A stretch of DNA of 64,000 nucleotides from NCBI RefSeq assembly GCF_900604285.1, contig NZ_UWNY01000001.1, positions 620,001 to 684,000 on the forward strand, given 5' to 3'. The translations under genes and the position numbers were made by a program. The notes under the pieces are model-generated. The model saw nothing but the letters and a program-made list of their open reading frames with translations, had not been told where the DNA came from and did no database searches. Within the stretch, counting starts at the first letter, position 1, and each line of letters opens with the position of its first letter. Below are positions 9,937-18,555 of the stretch, in pieces. This DNA comes from Varibaculum vaginae (GTDB lineage: Bacteria > Actinomycetota > Actinomycetes > Actinomycetales > Actinomycetaceae).

Positions 9937-10788
9937 GTGAATAATCCGAAAGAACCGCTGGTTGTGCATGATCGTCAGACCTTGGCGCGGGCAGAAAGAA
10001 ATGTCGGGACTGTGGGACTGATTGTTACTCGTGGCAATTGGCATCGTGGGCACCAGGCTGCTTTTTCCGAAGCTAGTGGGCGGGTGGATAGCCTGGTGGC
10101 ATCGGTTTATACCGATCCAGTAGGGTCAGCCTTTGAGACTACTTCCGACATGATTAGCGCCGCTGATTTTCAGTTAGCTGCGCGTAGCGGAGTAGATATT
10201 ATTTTCGCGCCCTCAACCGAGGCTTTCTATCCTTTTGGAACCGCACAGACTGTACTGGATCCGGGGAAGATTATTAGGGAATACGAGGCTGCTCATAACC
10301 CGCAACAGGCGCTGAATCGCCTGACTCAATTAGTGAAGATGTTGGGAATCGTGCGCCCGGACAAGGTATTTATTGGGCAATGTGACGCCCAGTTGTTGGC
10401 TACGGTACGCCTGGTGGTTCGGGATCTGGATATTCCGGTAATGGTAGAGGCGCTTCCCACCTTCCGAGATTTGGATGGGCTTACAGTTTCGCAAACAACC
10501 CTGAATCTTTCCCCTGCTCAGCGTGAGGATGCTGCTGTTTTTGCGAAAGCCCTGTTTGCGGGGGTAAGCCAAGCCGCTGCAACCGGGTCGGGGGCGGCAG
10601 TAATGGCTGCAACTCGAGATGTACTAAGCGATAGTGGGGTCGAAATTGAGTACCTTGATTTGGTAGATCCTATTTCCTTTGAGCCCTGGCAGGGGGACGG
10701 TGCTAGTACTGCCTGCCTGATTGCGGCAGTGAAGCTGGGTGAGGTACGGCTAAGCGATAACCAGTTAGTGGTACTTTCCCGCCTCTAA
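9937..10788 (+). CDS. Divergent pantoate-beta-alanine ligase-like protein
   Basis: A 283-residue protein with the length and order of PanC, which makes pantothenate from pantoate, beta-alanine and ATP. TRGNWHRGHQAAFSEA matches the HxGH nucleotide-binding motif, GVDIIFAPSTEAFYP and RPDKVFIGQCDAQLLATVRLVVRDLDIPV match the family core, and DLDGLTVSQTTLNLSP matches the C-terminal loop. Key residues differ: the Lys of the usual GEKD motif is Cys (GQCD) and the Arg of the SSRN motif is Thr (SQTT), and the substrate-binding RPGHF region is unrecognisable. It may be an inactive or altered-substrate paralogue. It is divergent from the two-component operon, with no panB or panD nearby. Confidence 0.7.
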   Translation: MNNPKEPLVVHDRQTLARAERNVGTVGLIVTRGNWHRGHQAAFSEASGRVDSLVASVYTDPVGSAFETTSDMISAADFQLAARSGVDIIFAPSTEAFYPFGTAQTVLDPGKIIREYEAAHNPQQALNRLTQLVKMLGIVRPDKVFIGQCDAQLLATVRLVVRDLDIPVMVEALPTFRDLDGLTVSQTTLNLSPAQREDAAVFAKALFAGVSQAAATGSGAAVMAATRDVLSDSGVEIEYLDLVDPISFEPWQGDGASTACLIAAVKLGEVRLSDNQLVVLSRL

Positions 10789-10826
10789 GGCAAACTAAAG
10801 CTTAGAGCGCAATAGAGCTTTATAAC

Positions 10827-10866
10827 AGTTTGCGGGTCTTCCTAGCAATAGGAAGACCCGCAAACT
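10827..10866. terminator. Bidirectional terminator
   Basis: A perfect 17-bp stem (arms 10827-10843 and 10850-10866) with a six-base loop between the convergent PanC-like gene and the surface protein gene. A-rich and T-rich flanks are modest on both sides. Confidence 0.85.
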
Positions 10867-10883
10867 GGTTTATTCAGTTAATT

Positions 10884-13142
10884 TTAGCTGTTACGACGGC
10901 GCAATAGTGCAAAACCTAGTAAGAACAGCACACTCGCTCCGAACCCTAAGATGGTGGTGTCCACTGATCCTGTTCTAACCAGGGAGTCGGGAGTGGAGGG
11001 AGTGTTTCCTTTTGCCCCGTTAGCTATGTTGGCTCCGGAATTGGTTCCTCCGGGGTTTGTATTTCCCGGTTGTGTGCCAGGCTGGGTTCCACCCGGAGTA
11101 GTTCCAGGCTGGGTGCCCGGCTGCTGGCCACCTGGTACGGTACCAGGATCACCGCAGGGCTTACAGGGTTCGCAGGGAGTGTCCGGTTTTGCTGTCCGCT
11201 CCTTGTAATCCAAAATCACAGTGAACTTAACGGTTCCGTCCTTTTGTAGTTCACAGGAGGTTTCAGCCGGCAGTGGTGCATCGGGACACTGCATCCTGTT
11301 GAAAAGTTTTTCGCCCTTTTCTTTAGTTAGCGGGACCACCACTTCTGCCCTCTTTCCCCTACTTATCGGATCTTTGGAATCAAACGGTAATCCAAGATGA
11401 TTTAGGTAGGTGACTTTAGCGTAGTCAAAAACGCCCTTAAGTGGGTTCTCCTTACCATCCTTGTCTGGGCCATAGGAAGGGATTACCAGCTCTTGCCAAT
11501 TGCCTTCCTTAACCTTCTTAAAATCTTGCGCACTCGGAGCTTCCGGAGTAGCAATCGGATTTACCCCTACCGGAGCAATCGCAATGCGCTGCTTACGTCC
11601 AGGTTCATTAGAACCGATTTCGGATTCCGCCGTTGTATCGGCCGGGAACGCGGCGTTAGCGTAAGACAGGGTAACCGGGATTTTCGCTATATCGTCTTTC
11701 CTAGCATCTTTGTGCGGGGTGACAGTCAGCTCTCCGGTAGTGGCATCGATTGCCACCTCCCAGGTTTTCCCGTTAACCTCTACGGTTTTGGGTGCGCTAT
11801 AGGTGGCTTGGGTGGCGTTAGCAGCGTCCTCATAGGTCTTAGTTTTCACCGGGGATTTAACTGCTTTACCGGGTTCGGTTTTAACTTCCTCGTATTTGGG
11901 AGGCAGCATTGATAAACGCCAGGAGCCGACCTTCTTTCCGGCTTTGTCAGCAACTCCTGGGTTGGCGGTGCTACCGGCTACTGGCAGGTAAACCCCATAA
12001 CCATCCGCAAACTTGATGCCTCCATCCGCTCTTAGCGAAGAACCGGTATTACCGGAGCCGAGAATATCACCCGGTCCGGAGAAATCGGCGCCTTGCTTCG
12101 CAAAAATAGCGGGTCCTGTAGAAGAAGTGATTTTAGCATCTTCGGCAGTGGAGAAGTTGATATTTCCGAGGGAATAAATGCCAATTGTTGGTGCCGTTGG
12201 CGAGGTTTCGTTATAAGCCTTAATAGATAGGCGAGCGTTCTCGGCTACCGAGATATCTTTGCTTTCTTGAGGAGATCTGTACATTCCCAATGTATAACCA
12301 GAGGAAGCTCCATTCACAGCGATATTAACTATCGAATTTCCCTTTAGAACAGCTGCCCCTTCAATGCCGATAACGCCATATCCTATGGAAGTCGCTTCTT
12401 TATGCATCAAATTAGAATTGATATTAACAGTGACATTACCTGTAATTGTCGTGTAATAGCTGGCGATACCAGTCACGGCATTAATTTTACCGGTGCCACT
12501 AAAACCAGGATTCAGGTTGATGGTGCCTTTACCACCGATGGTCATTGAGGCTCCAAAAGCTTTAATAGCTCTGGAATTATTAGGGTCGGAATTGGTGATG
12601 TCACTATTAATCGTCAAACTATCCTCTGGGGATTCACCAATAATGTTGACCATCGGGGTCGTTTGATTGCCGCTTCCTTCACCATAAAACGTCGGGGCCA
12701 GAGTTAGGGCATCACTATGTCCCTTAGACTGCTGGTCGATGACGTTTTTACCCTTGAACTTGATGGTTAGCTCAGTCACGCTACTTTTGGGGCGATTAAA
12801 AACCGGTTCAATAAAAGTGCCGGCTCCATAAGATCCAGTAAAGTTTGCGCGTTTCAGTACGAAGTTATCGAAGGTAAGGGTATTGGTATCATTGTCCCAG
12901 TACCAATAGCCTGAGTCTCCTTCGCCATAGATTTTACTATTGAGGCAGTAAGTCCATTCAGCCACATGCATATACTGGCTATTAGGGCATTCTGAATAAT
13001 AACCATGCTCATGTTGGGCAGCTTTGGTATATCCCTGCGGGGGAGCGGGCTCGGCTTGGGCTACCGGAGATAATAACACCCCGGTTAGGATGACAAACGC
13101 CGCGGCCAAGGCGGAGATTGCTAGGTGTGCGGTTTTCTTCAT
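10884..13142 (-). CDS. Wall-associated surface protein with variant sorting signal
   Basis: A 752-residue secreted protein. Residues 1-30 are a signal peptide ending PVAQAEP. About 60-390 are rich in Asn, Gly, Thr and Ile with repeating short strands (VNIIGESPEDSLTINSDI, TVNINSN), suggesting a beta-helix. About 410-520 resemble Rib/alpha-like repeat modules (VKSPVKTKTYEDAANATQA, WEVAIDATTGELTVTPHKDA). A Cys cluster (CEPCKPCGDPG) precedes a Pro/Gly/Gln/Thr-rich spanning stretch. The C-terminus has the sortase layout: LVRTG, a hydrophobic segment (ILGFGASVLFLLGFALL) and RRRNS. LVRTG differs from LPxTG at the Pro. The protein is probably an adhesin or surface coat component; no enzymatic domain is recognised. 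Confidence 0.8.
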   Translation of the reverse strand: MKKTAHLAISALAAAFVILTGVLLSPVAQAEPAPPQGYTKAAQHEHGYYSECPNSQYMHVAEWTYCLNSKIYGEGDSGYWYWDNDTNTLTFDNFVLKRANFTGSYGAGTFIEPVFNRPKSSVTELTIKFKGKNVIDQQSKGHSDALTLAPTFYGEGSGNQTTPMVNIIGESPEDSLTINSDITNSDPNNSRAIKAFGASMTIGGKGTINLNPGFSGTGKINAVTGIASYYTTITGNVTVNINSNLMHKEATSIGYGVIGIEGAAVLKGNSIVNIAVNGASSGYTLGMYRSPQESKDISVAENARLSIKAYNETSPTAPTIGIYSLGNINFSTAEDAKITSSTGPAIFAKQGADFSGPGDILGSGNTGSSLRADGGIKFADGYGVYLPVAGSTANPGVADKAGKKVGSWRLSMLPPKYEEVKTEPGKAVKSPVKTKTYEDAANATQATYSAPKTVEVNGKTWEVAIDATTGELTVTPHKDARKDDIAKIPVTLSYANAAFPADTTAESEIGSNEPGRKQRIAIAPVGVNPIATPEAPSAQDFKKVKEGNWQELVIPSYGPDKDGKENPLKGVFDYAKVTYLNHLGLPFDSKDPISRGKRAEVVVPLTKEKGEKLFNRMQCPDAPLPAETSCELQKDGTVKFTVILDYKERTAKPDTPCEPCKPCGDPGTVPGGQQPGTQPGTTPGGTQPGTQPGNTNPGGTNSGANIANGAKGNTPSTPDSLVRTGSVDTTILGFGASVLFLLGFALLRRRNS

Positions 13143-13354
13143 ATTACATTCTCTTACTCTTAATTGCGTAAAATTTCATCGACTATCCATTGTTAACATA
13201 CTTAACATGGCTTTGACAAGGGAAAATGGGTGTAAAAACCATGATGGAGTGTAAATCATAGGTTTTGCGAAATGGGTTTCTTTTAAAATGGTGATCTCAG
13301 TGGGGGGCGGGAGTAAAACCGCTAACTTTCTTCCCTCGCCCTCGCCTAGATAAC

Positions 13355-14896
13355 ATGGAGGGCGTGAGTGAAGCTAATAACCAAAGTGTGCCTGAACAAA
13401 TTCGTATTCGCGCTGAGAAACGGCAGCGCCTGATTGACGATGGTCGCAACCCCTATCCCATCGCGGTTCCCATCACCCATACCCTCAGCCAAGTGCGGGA
13501 AAAATACCCGAACCTAGCGGCTGGGGAAGAAACTGAGGACTTCGTAGGGGTTGCCGGCCGGGTAGTTTTTTCTCGCAATACCGGCAAACTCTGCTTCGTT
13601 ACCTTGCAGCAAGGCGATGGCACCCGCCTGCAGGCCATGCTTTCTGCCGCCCAGGTAGGTAAAGAATCCCTAAGTGATTACAAAGCCGATGTGGATCTAG
13701 GGGATCACCTATTTGTCTACGGGCGGGTAATAGCCTCCAAACGCGGAGAACTTTCGGTAATGGCGCAGCCGGGTGCACAAGGACAGCCCGCCTGGCAGCT
13801 CACGGCAAAATCTTTACGTCCGCTGCCGAAAACTTTCAAAACTGAGGACGGGCAGGAAGTTTCCCTCTCGGAAGACCAGCGAGTACGTCACCGGGAAGTC
13901 GATATGATCACCCGGGAAGCTGCTCGAGAAATGGTGCGCACCCGTGCGAAAGTGGTGGCCTCTCTGCGCGGTACCCTGAGTGGGGAAGATTTTATCGAGG
14001 TGGAAACCCCGATGCTGCAAACCCTGCACGGCGGGGCAGCCGCGCGCCCCTTCGTGACTCATATGAACGCCTATGACACCGACCTTTATCTGCGGATCGC
14101 TCCGGAACTGTTCTTGAAACGTTGCCTGGTAGGCGGGATTGACCGGGTTTTTGAAATTAACCGTAATTTCCGTAACGAGGGCGCAGATTCCTCCCATTCC
14201 CCCGAGTTCACCATGCTAGAGGCCTACCAGGCCTATGGAAATTATCGCCAGATCGCCGAGCTCACTCGCCAGCTGGTGCAAAACGCGGCACAGGCCGCCC
14301 TGGGAAGCACCGTCGCCACCTTGCCGAACGGGGAATCCTATGACCTAGGGGGAGAGTGGGAATGGATTGACCTCTATGGTTCACTATCGGCGGCATTAGG
14401 ACAAGAAATCACCCCGCGCACCCCCCGGGAAGAACTGGTAAAACTGGCCCAGGCGCGCGAGATTGAAGTCGAAAAATTCTATTCTCCTGGCAAACTCGTG
14501 GAACTGCTGTGGGAAGAGGAAGTAGGAGACGACCTCTATGCCCCCACTTTCGTAGCAGACTTCCCTGAAGACACCTCTCCACTGGTGAAATCACATCCCG
14601 AAAAACCCGGACAGGTACAAAAGTGGGATCTGTATGTACGCGGATTCGAGCTGGCTACCGGCTATTCAGAACTGAATGACCCGGTAATTCAGCGCGAACG
14701 TTTCGAAGCGCAATCCCTAGATGCCGCTAACGGCGATCCCGAAGCTATGCAAGTTGATGAAGAGTTCTTGCAAGCAATTGAAGCCGGGATGCCGCCAGCC
14801 GGAGGTATGGGAATGGGGCTGGATCGCCTACTAATGGCGATTACCGGCCTCGGGATCCGGGAAACCATCACGTTCCCACTGGTAAAGCGAATTTAG
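13355..14896 (+). CDS. lysS: Lysyl-tRNA synthetase, class II
   Basis: A 513-residue enzyme that charges tRNA-Lys with lysine. An N-terminal OB-fold anticodon-binding domain (VAGRVVFSRNTGKLCFVTLQ) leads to the class II catalytic core: motif 2 region FEINRNFRNEGADSSHSPEF and motif 3 region GMGMGLDRLLMAITG. The length matches the family. The start is ATG 13355 without a clear ribosome site; GTG 13364 is also in frame. The next gene is 72 bases downstream on the same strand. Confidence 0.96.
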   Translation: MEGVSEANNQSVPEQIRIRAEKRQRLIDDGRNPYPIAVPITHTLSQVREKYPNLAAGEETEDFVGVAGRVVFSRNTGKLCFVTLQQGDGTRLQAMLSAAQVGKESLSDYKADVDLGDHLFVYGRVIASKRGELSVMAQPGAQGQPAWQLTAKSLRPLPKTFKTEDGQEVSLSEDQRVRHREVDMITREAAREMVRTRAKVVASLRGTLSGEDFIEVETPMLQTLHGGAAARPFVTHMNAYDTDLYLRIAPELFLKRCLVGGIDRVFEINRNFRNEGADSSHSPEFTMLEAYQAYGNYRQIAELTRQLVQNAAQAALGSTVATLPNGESYDLGGEWEWIDLYGSLSAALGQEITPRTPREELVKLAQAREIEVEKFYSPGKLVELLWEEEVGDDLYAPTFVADFPEDTSPLVKSHPEKPGQVQKWDLYVRGFELATGYSELNDPVIQRERFEAQSLDAANGDPEAMQVDEEFLQAIEAGMPPAGGMGMGLDRLLMAITGLGIRETITFPLVKRI

Positions 14897-14968
14897 ATAA
14901 ACCGGGCGCGCCGCTAGTCCGTCTGCGCCCTCCAAACTTTTATTTCACTAATTAGGAAGAAAATAATT

Positions 14969-16156
14969 ATGCCCGTAAAAACTACCCACGTGGGTTCCTT
15001 GCCGCGAACTCCAGAGCTACTTGAAGCCAATAACCTGCTATCGGCCGGGAAAATCAGTCCCCAAGATTTCGAAGAAATCATCGAACGCGCCGCCGCCGAA
15101 GTGGTGGCCAAGCAGCGCGAAATCGGGATCGATATTGTTAACGAGGGTGAGTACGGCCATATAACCTCGGGAGCAGTCGACTATGGTGCCTGGTGGAACT
15201 ATTCCTTCTCTCGCCTCGGGGGACTTACCCAAACCGATGAGGATCGCTGGGCCAAAACCGAGGTTATTCGCTCTGAACCGGGCAAAATCCGGCTCACCAC
15301 CTTCACTGATCGGCGGGATCGTAACCTGTTCCGGGAAGCCTACGAGGATCCGGATTCGGGAGTACTCGGCAACCGCAACTCAGTCGGCAACCCGGTGATT
15401 ACCGGTCCGCTGAGCTATATCGGGGCGGATGCTGCCAGGCGAGATGTGAATCTACTGCTCAAGGGGTTGCAGGCTAATGGTTTAGATGCCTCCTCTGGTT
15501 TTATCGCTGCTTTATCGCCCGGATCCTGTGCGCGGGTAGAAAACCGTTATTACCGCACCGACGAGGAAGTGGTTTGGGCATGCGCAGAGGCAATGCGTCA
15601 AGAATACAAAATCATCACCGATGCCGGGCTCACGGTACAGATTGATGACCCCTCCATCGCAGAGTCTTGGGATCAAATTAACCCGGAACCTACGCTAGAG
15701 GACTACAAAAAGTTTATCGGAGTGCGTATCGAGGCTCTGAACTGGGCGTTAAAAGATATTCCCACCGAACTTACGCGATTCCACGTATGTTGGGGTTCTT
15801 GGCATGGGCCGCACACCACCGACATACCTTTCGCCGATATTGTGGAGGACGTGCTGCGGGTAGATGCCAAAGGCTACACTTTCGAAGCCTCATCACCGCG
15901 CCATGCCCACGAATGGCGTATTTGGCATGAATACCAATTGCCGGCGGACAAGGTGTTAATCCCGGGGGTGGTTTGCCACTCTACGAACGTGGTGGAGCAT
16001 CCCCAGTTGGTCGCTGATCGGTTGTCGCGCTTTGTGGCGGCAGTAGGTCCCGAGCGGGTAATCGCCTCTACCGATTGCGGCTTGGGCGGGCGCCTGCATT
16101 CCTCGATTGCCTGGGCGAAATTGCAGTCCCTGGTGGACGGAGCGAAGCTGGTTTAG
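14969..16156 (+). CDS. MetE-C-like cobalamin-independent methionine synthase family protein
   Basis: A 395-residue protein of the family that includes the C-terminal domain of MetE and epoxyalkane:coenzyme M transferases. It begins with the typical THVGSLPRTPEL, and has IDIVNEGEYGH, VQIDDPSIAE, the zinc-ligand region RFHVCWGSWHGPH, FEASSPRHAHEW and ASTDCGLGGR. The His, Cys, Glu and final Cys expected to hold zinc are all present. Family members transfer alkyl or methyl groups to thiols; the substrate of this lone-domain type is not known. It lies downstream of lysS with a good spacing for readthrough and ends 19 bases before manA. Confidence 0.8.
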   Translation: MPVKTTHVGSLPRTPELLEANNLLSAGKISPQDFEEIIERAAAEVVAKQREIGIDIVNEGEYGHITSGAVDYGAWWNYSFSRLGGLTQTDEDRWAKTEVIRSEPGKIRLTTFTDRRDRNLFREAYEDPDSGVLGNRNSVGNPVITGPLSYIGADAARRDVNLLLKGLQANGLDASSGFIAALSPGSCARVENRYYRTDEEVVWACAEAMRQEYKIITDAGLTVQIDDPSIAESWDQINPEPTLEDYKKFIGVRIEALNWALKDIPTELTRFHVCWGSWHGPHTTDIPFADIVEDVLRVDAKGYTFEASSPRHAHEWRIWHEYQLPADKVLIPGVVCHSTNVVEHPQLVADRLSRFVAAVGPERVIASTDCGLGGRLHSSIAWAKLQSLVDGAKLV

Positions 16157-16175
16157 CGCTGTAAGGGTTCGTAAA

Positions 16176-17360
16176 GTGCGGAAGCTTTCCGGGGCGGTCA
16201 AGGATTATGCTTGGGGATCTACCAGTGCTATCAGTGACTTTACCGGGATTGATTTTGGGGGCCAACGGGTGGCCGAGCTATGGTTTGGCGCCCATAATGG
16301 GGCACAGACCCTGACGGGAGGACGCCCGCTTTCGGAAGTCATCGCCGCAGATCCAGTCGAGATTTTAGGGGCAGACGTCGCGGCGCGTTTTGACGGACAG
16401 CTGCCGTTCTTGCTGAAAGTGATCGCTCCCGAGCAGCCGTTATCTTTGCAGGTACACCCGGGTAAAGAACTGGCAGAGGCGGGTTTTCAAGCGGAAGAAG
16501 AAGCGGGGATACCCCTCGAAAGTCCGCGGCGAAACTATCGAGATCGTAACCATAAGCCGGAAATGATTTTCGCGCTTACCCCCTTTGAGGCCTTCGCGGG
16601 TTTTCGCGCTCCTCGCCGGGCGATCGAGGTGTTGGATAATCTGAATGCCCCACTAGCGCGGGAAATGCTGGAAATTTTACGTGCTCACCCCGGGTATCGG
16701 GGATTGCGGGCAGTGGCGCGTAAGCTGCTCGCACCCTTAGATGAAGAACGCCGAGTTCAAATAGAAGCGGTTATTACCGCCTGTCAAGATCGGCTAGATC
16801 GCGGCACCTCGCCCTCGCTCAGGGTTGATCGCCAAGCGGTCGCCCTGGCGCGTACCTATCCGTCCGATCCCGGGGCGGTACTATCTTTGCTCCTAAATCC
16901 GGTAACTTTACGTGCAGGCGAGGCGTTATTCATCCCTACTGGTGCGGTGCATGCCTATGTTTCTGGTCTGGGGATCGAAGTGATGTCTTCCTCAGATAAT
17001 GTTCTGCGTGCGGGGTTAACTCCCAAGCATATTGATGCTGGCGAAGCCCTGCGCTGTATGGATTTTCACGGCGCGCCCCCGGTGCGGATTGCCCCGGAAA
17101 TGAACGGTCGCGGCACTGGTATCTATTATGCGCCAGTGGATGATTTCGAGCTATCGGTATCGGATGTTAACGGTGAGGAATGGATACCGATTCCCGGGCG
17201 TGGACCTCGGATTCTACTGGGAATCTCCGGAGATTTGGAAGTGGGAATTGGTGGTTCCCTAGAAACTATCCGTACTGGCGAAGCGGTTTTTATTGCTGCT
17301 TCCGAGGGGGCGGTGCGTGCCCGAGGAAACGGAAAACTAGCGCAAGCGGGAGTGCCGTGA
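16176..17360 (+). CDS. manA: Mannose-6-phosphate isomerase, class I
   Basis: A 394-residue cupin enzyme that interconverts fructose-6-phosphate and mannose-6-phosphate, feeding mannose-containing envelope glycans. The sequence shows LSGAVKDYAWGS at the start, the zinc motif region LQVHPGKELAE, the conserved NHKPEMIFALTPFEAFAGFR, and IPTGAVHAYVSGLGIEVMSSS. GTG 16176 follows GTAAGGG with good spacing; the longer open frame overlaps the preceding gene and is unlikely. Its stop overlaps the next start by one base (TGATG). In mycobacteria manA sits in the same envelope block with the TIGR03089 and whiB genes. Confidence 0.93.
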   Translation: MRKLSGAVKDYAWGSTSAISDFTGIDFGGQRVAELWFGAHNGAQTLTGGRPLSEVIAADPVEILGADVAARFDGQLPFLLKVIAPEQPLSLQVHPGKELAEAGFQAEEEAGIPLESPRRNYRDRNHKPEMIFALTPFEAFAGFRAPRRAIEVLDNLNAPLAREMLEILRAHPGYRGLRAVARKLLAPLDEERRVQIEAVITACQDRLDRGTSPSLRVDRQAVALARTYPSDPGAVLSLLLNPVTLRAGEALFIPTGAVHAYVSGLGIEVMSSSDNVLRAGLTPKHIDAGEALRCMDFHGAPPVRIAPEMNGRGTGIYYAPVDDFELSVSDVNGEEWIPIPGRGPRILLGISGDLEVGIGGSLETIRTGEAVFIAASEGAVRARGNGKLAQAGVP

Positions 17361-18127
17361 TGGATGTTCAATATTGCTGGGATAGCCACTGGGTAAGTGC
17401 CCTTGCCGGGATAGCTTCTCCTCGCCTTACCTGGTATGGCGAGCAACGCATCGAGCTATCGGGACAGGTAGTAAGCAACTGGGTAATAAAAACCCAAAAT
17501 CTTTTAGCCGGTGACCTGGCGGCAGAGCCAGGGGGAGTGCTTGCCTTGGGATTAGGTCTTTCCTGGCGAGATCTGCTCTGGCGAATCGCAGGGTGGGGGT
17601 TAGGGTTAACCGTTAAGAATCTGACAGATGCAGAGGCCGGCAACCAGGAAATATCTACTGATCCGGATTTAGTTGCTTGCGCAGTCACTGATCCGGAAAG
17701 CGGAGTCTGTTTTCTAAAATCTGGAATCGAAACCTTCCTAGTTAGCCCGTCCCCGTTAGCCTGGCGCTATCCCAGTGCTCTACCTGAGGGGTTTCTTGAT
17801 GGAAACCGGGAAGTGCTTTCCCAAGCTGATCAACTACTTTTTCCTCTACCTGATCAAGCTAGCCTGATAGGCGATACCTCTTTTGAGGTATGTGAGGATG
17901 GGCAGCTAATTTCTGATTTTTCTCGCTGGTGTGAACAAAACTGTCCAGGAAACCGAATCTTAATTAAACTAACCACAGATTCTAATCCGCAGTCTCTCGC
18001 TCTGGTTGTCGGGCAGATTTGGAGCTACCAGGGGGCTGCGGTAGTCCTAGAGGCAAATTGTGGTGAAATCGAGAAAATTTCTTCTCTCGAACATATTTCC
18101 GAAATCGTTGAACTGAACTGCAGGTAG
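17360..18127 (+). CDS. TIGR03089-family protein
   Basis: A 255-residue protein of the actinobacterial TIGR03089 family, judged by context and pattern: ELSGQVVSNWVIKTQNLLAGDL, followed by GVLALGLGLSWRDLLWRIAGWGLG. This region resembles the N-terminal part of AMP-forming ligases, but the AMP-binding P-loop motif is not seen. ATG 17360 overlaps the manA stop (TGATG), showing translational coupling. The function of the family is unknown; its place between manA and whiB suggests an envelope role. The start at 17360 is preferred over the longer frame, which would overlap manA by 180 bases. Confidence 0.75.
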   Translation: MDVQYCWDSHWVSALAGIASPRLTWYGEQRIELSGQVVSNWVIKTQNLLAGDLAAEPGGVLALGLGLSWRDLLWRIAGWGLGLTVKNLTDAEAGNQEISTDPDLVACAVTDPESGVCFLKSGIETFLVSPSPLAWRYPSALPEGFLDGNREVLSQADQLLFPLPDQASLIGDTSFEVCEDGQLISDFSRWCEQNCPGNRILIKLTTDSNPQSLALVVGQIWSYQGAAVVLEANCGEIEKISSLEHISEIVELNCR

Positions 18128-18257
18128 ATAGGTATTTTTTAATCTTCGGAGATAGTGGCAGCCTAAAAAATCTATACCATTTTTTCGACTGACTTCCCCT
18201 AATGACACGCTTGTAGTTTATACTCTTAGAGAAACCTATTTTTGCGAGGAGAATAAT

Positions 18258-18551
18258 ATGTGGAACATATTTGGCGAGGGGCCCATCTCGTCTAATCCGC
18301 AATCCTGGCAAATTGGGCAGGATGACCATGGCCCCCTCTCCTGGCAAGAACAAGCATTATGTGCCCAAACTGACCCCGAAGCGTTTTTTCCTGAGAAAGG
18401 TGGTTCCACTCGGGAAGCTAAAGCGGTTTGTGAGCTCTGCGAAGTTCGCGATGAATGCCTCAGTTATGCCTTAGAAAACGATGAACGCTTCGGGATTTGG
18501 GGCGGTCTCTCCGAACGGGAACGGCGCAGACTGCGGCGCAATGTAGGTTAG
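18258..18551 (+). CDS. WhiB-family iron-sulfur transcription regulator (WhiB2-like)
   Basis: A 97-residue actinobacterial regulator. Four Cys ligands for a [4Fe-4S] cluster are present: one in QEQALCAQTDPEAFFPEKGG, the CxxC in CELCEVRDECL, and the last Cys of that segment. The signature GIWGGLSERERRRLRR follows, with basic residues for DNA contact. Synteny with manA, DUF3499 and mtrA matches the WhiB2 (WhmD) position in mycobacteria, where it controls septation. The ATG follows GAGGAGAA. The gene starts 130 bases after the preceding gene and may have its own promoter. Confidence 0.93.
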   Translation: MWNIFGEGPISSNPQSWQIGQDDHGPLSWQEQALCAQTDPEAFFPEKGGSTREAKAVCELCEVRDECLSYALENDERFGIWGGLSERERRRLRRNVG

Positions 18552-18555
18552 TGTA

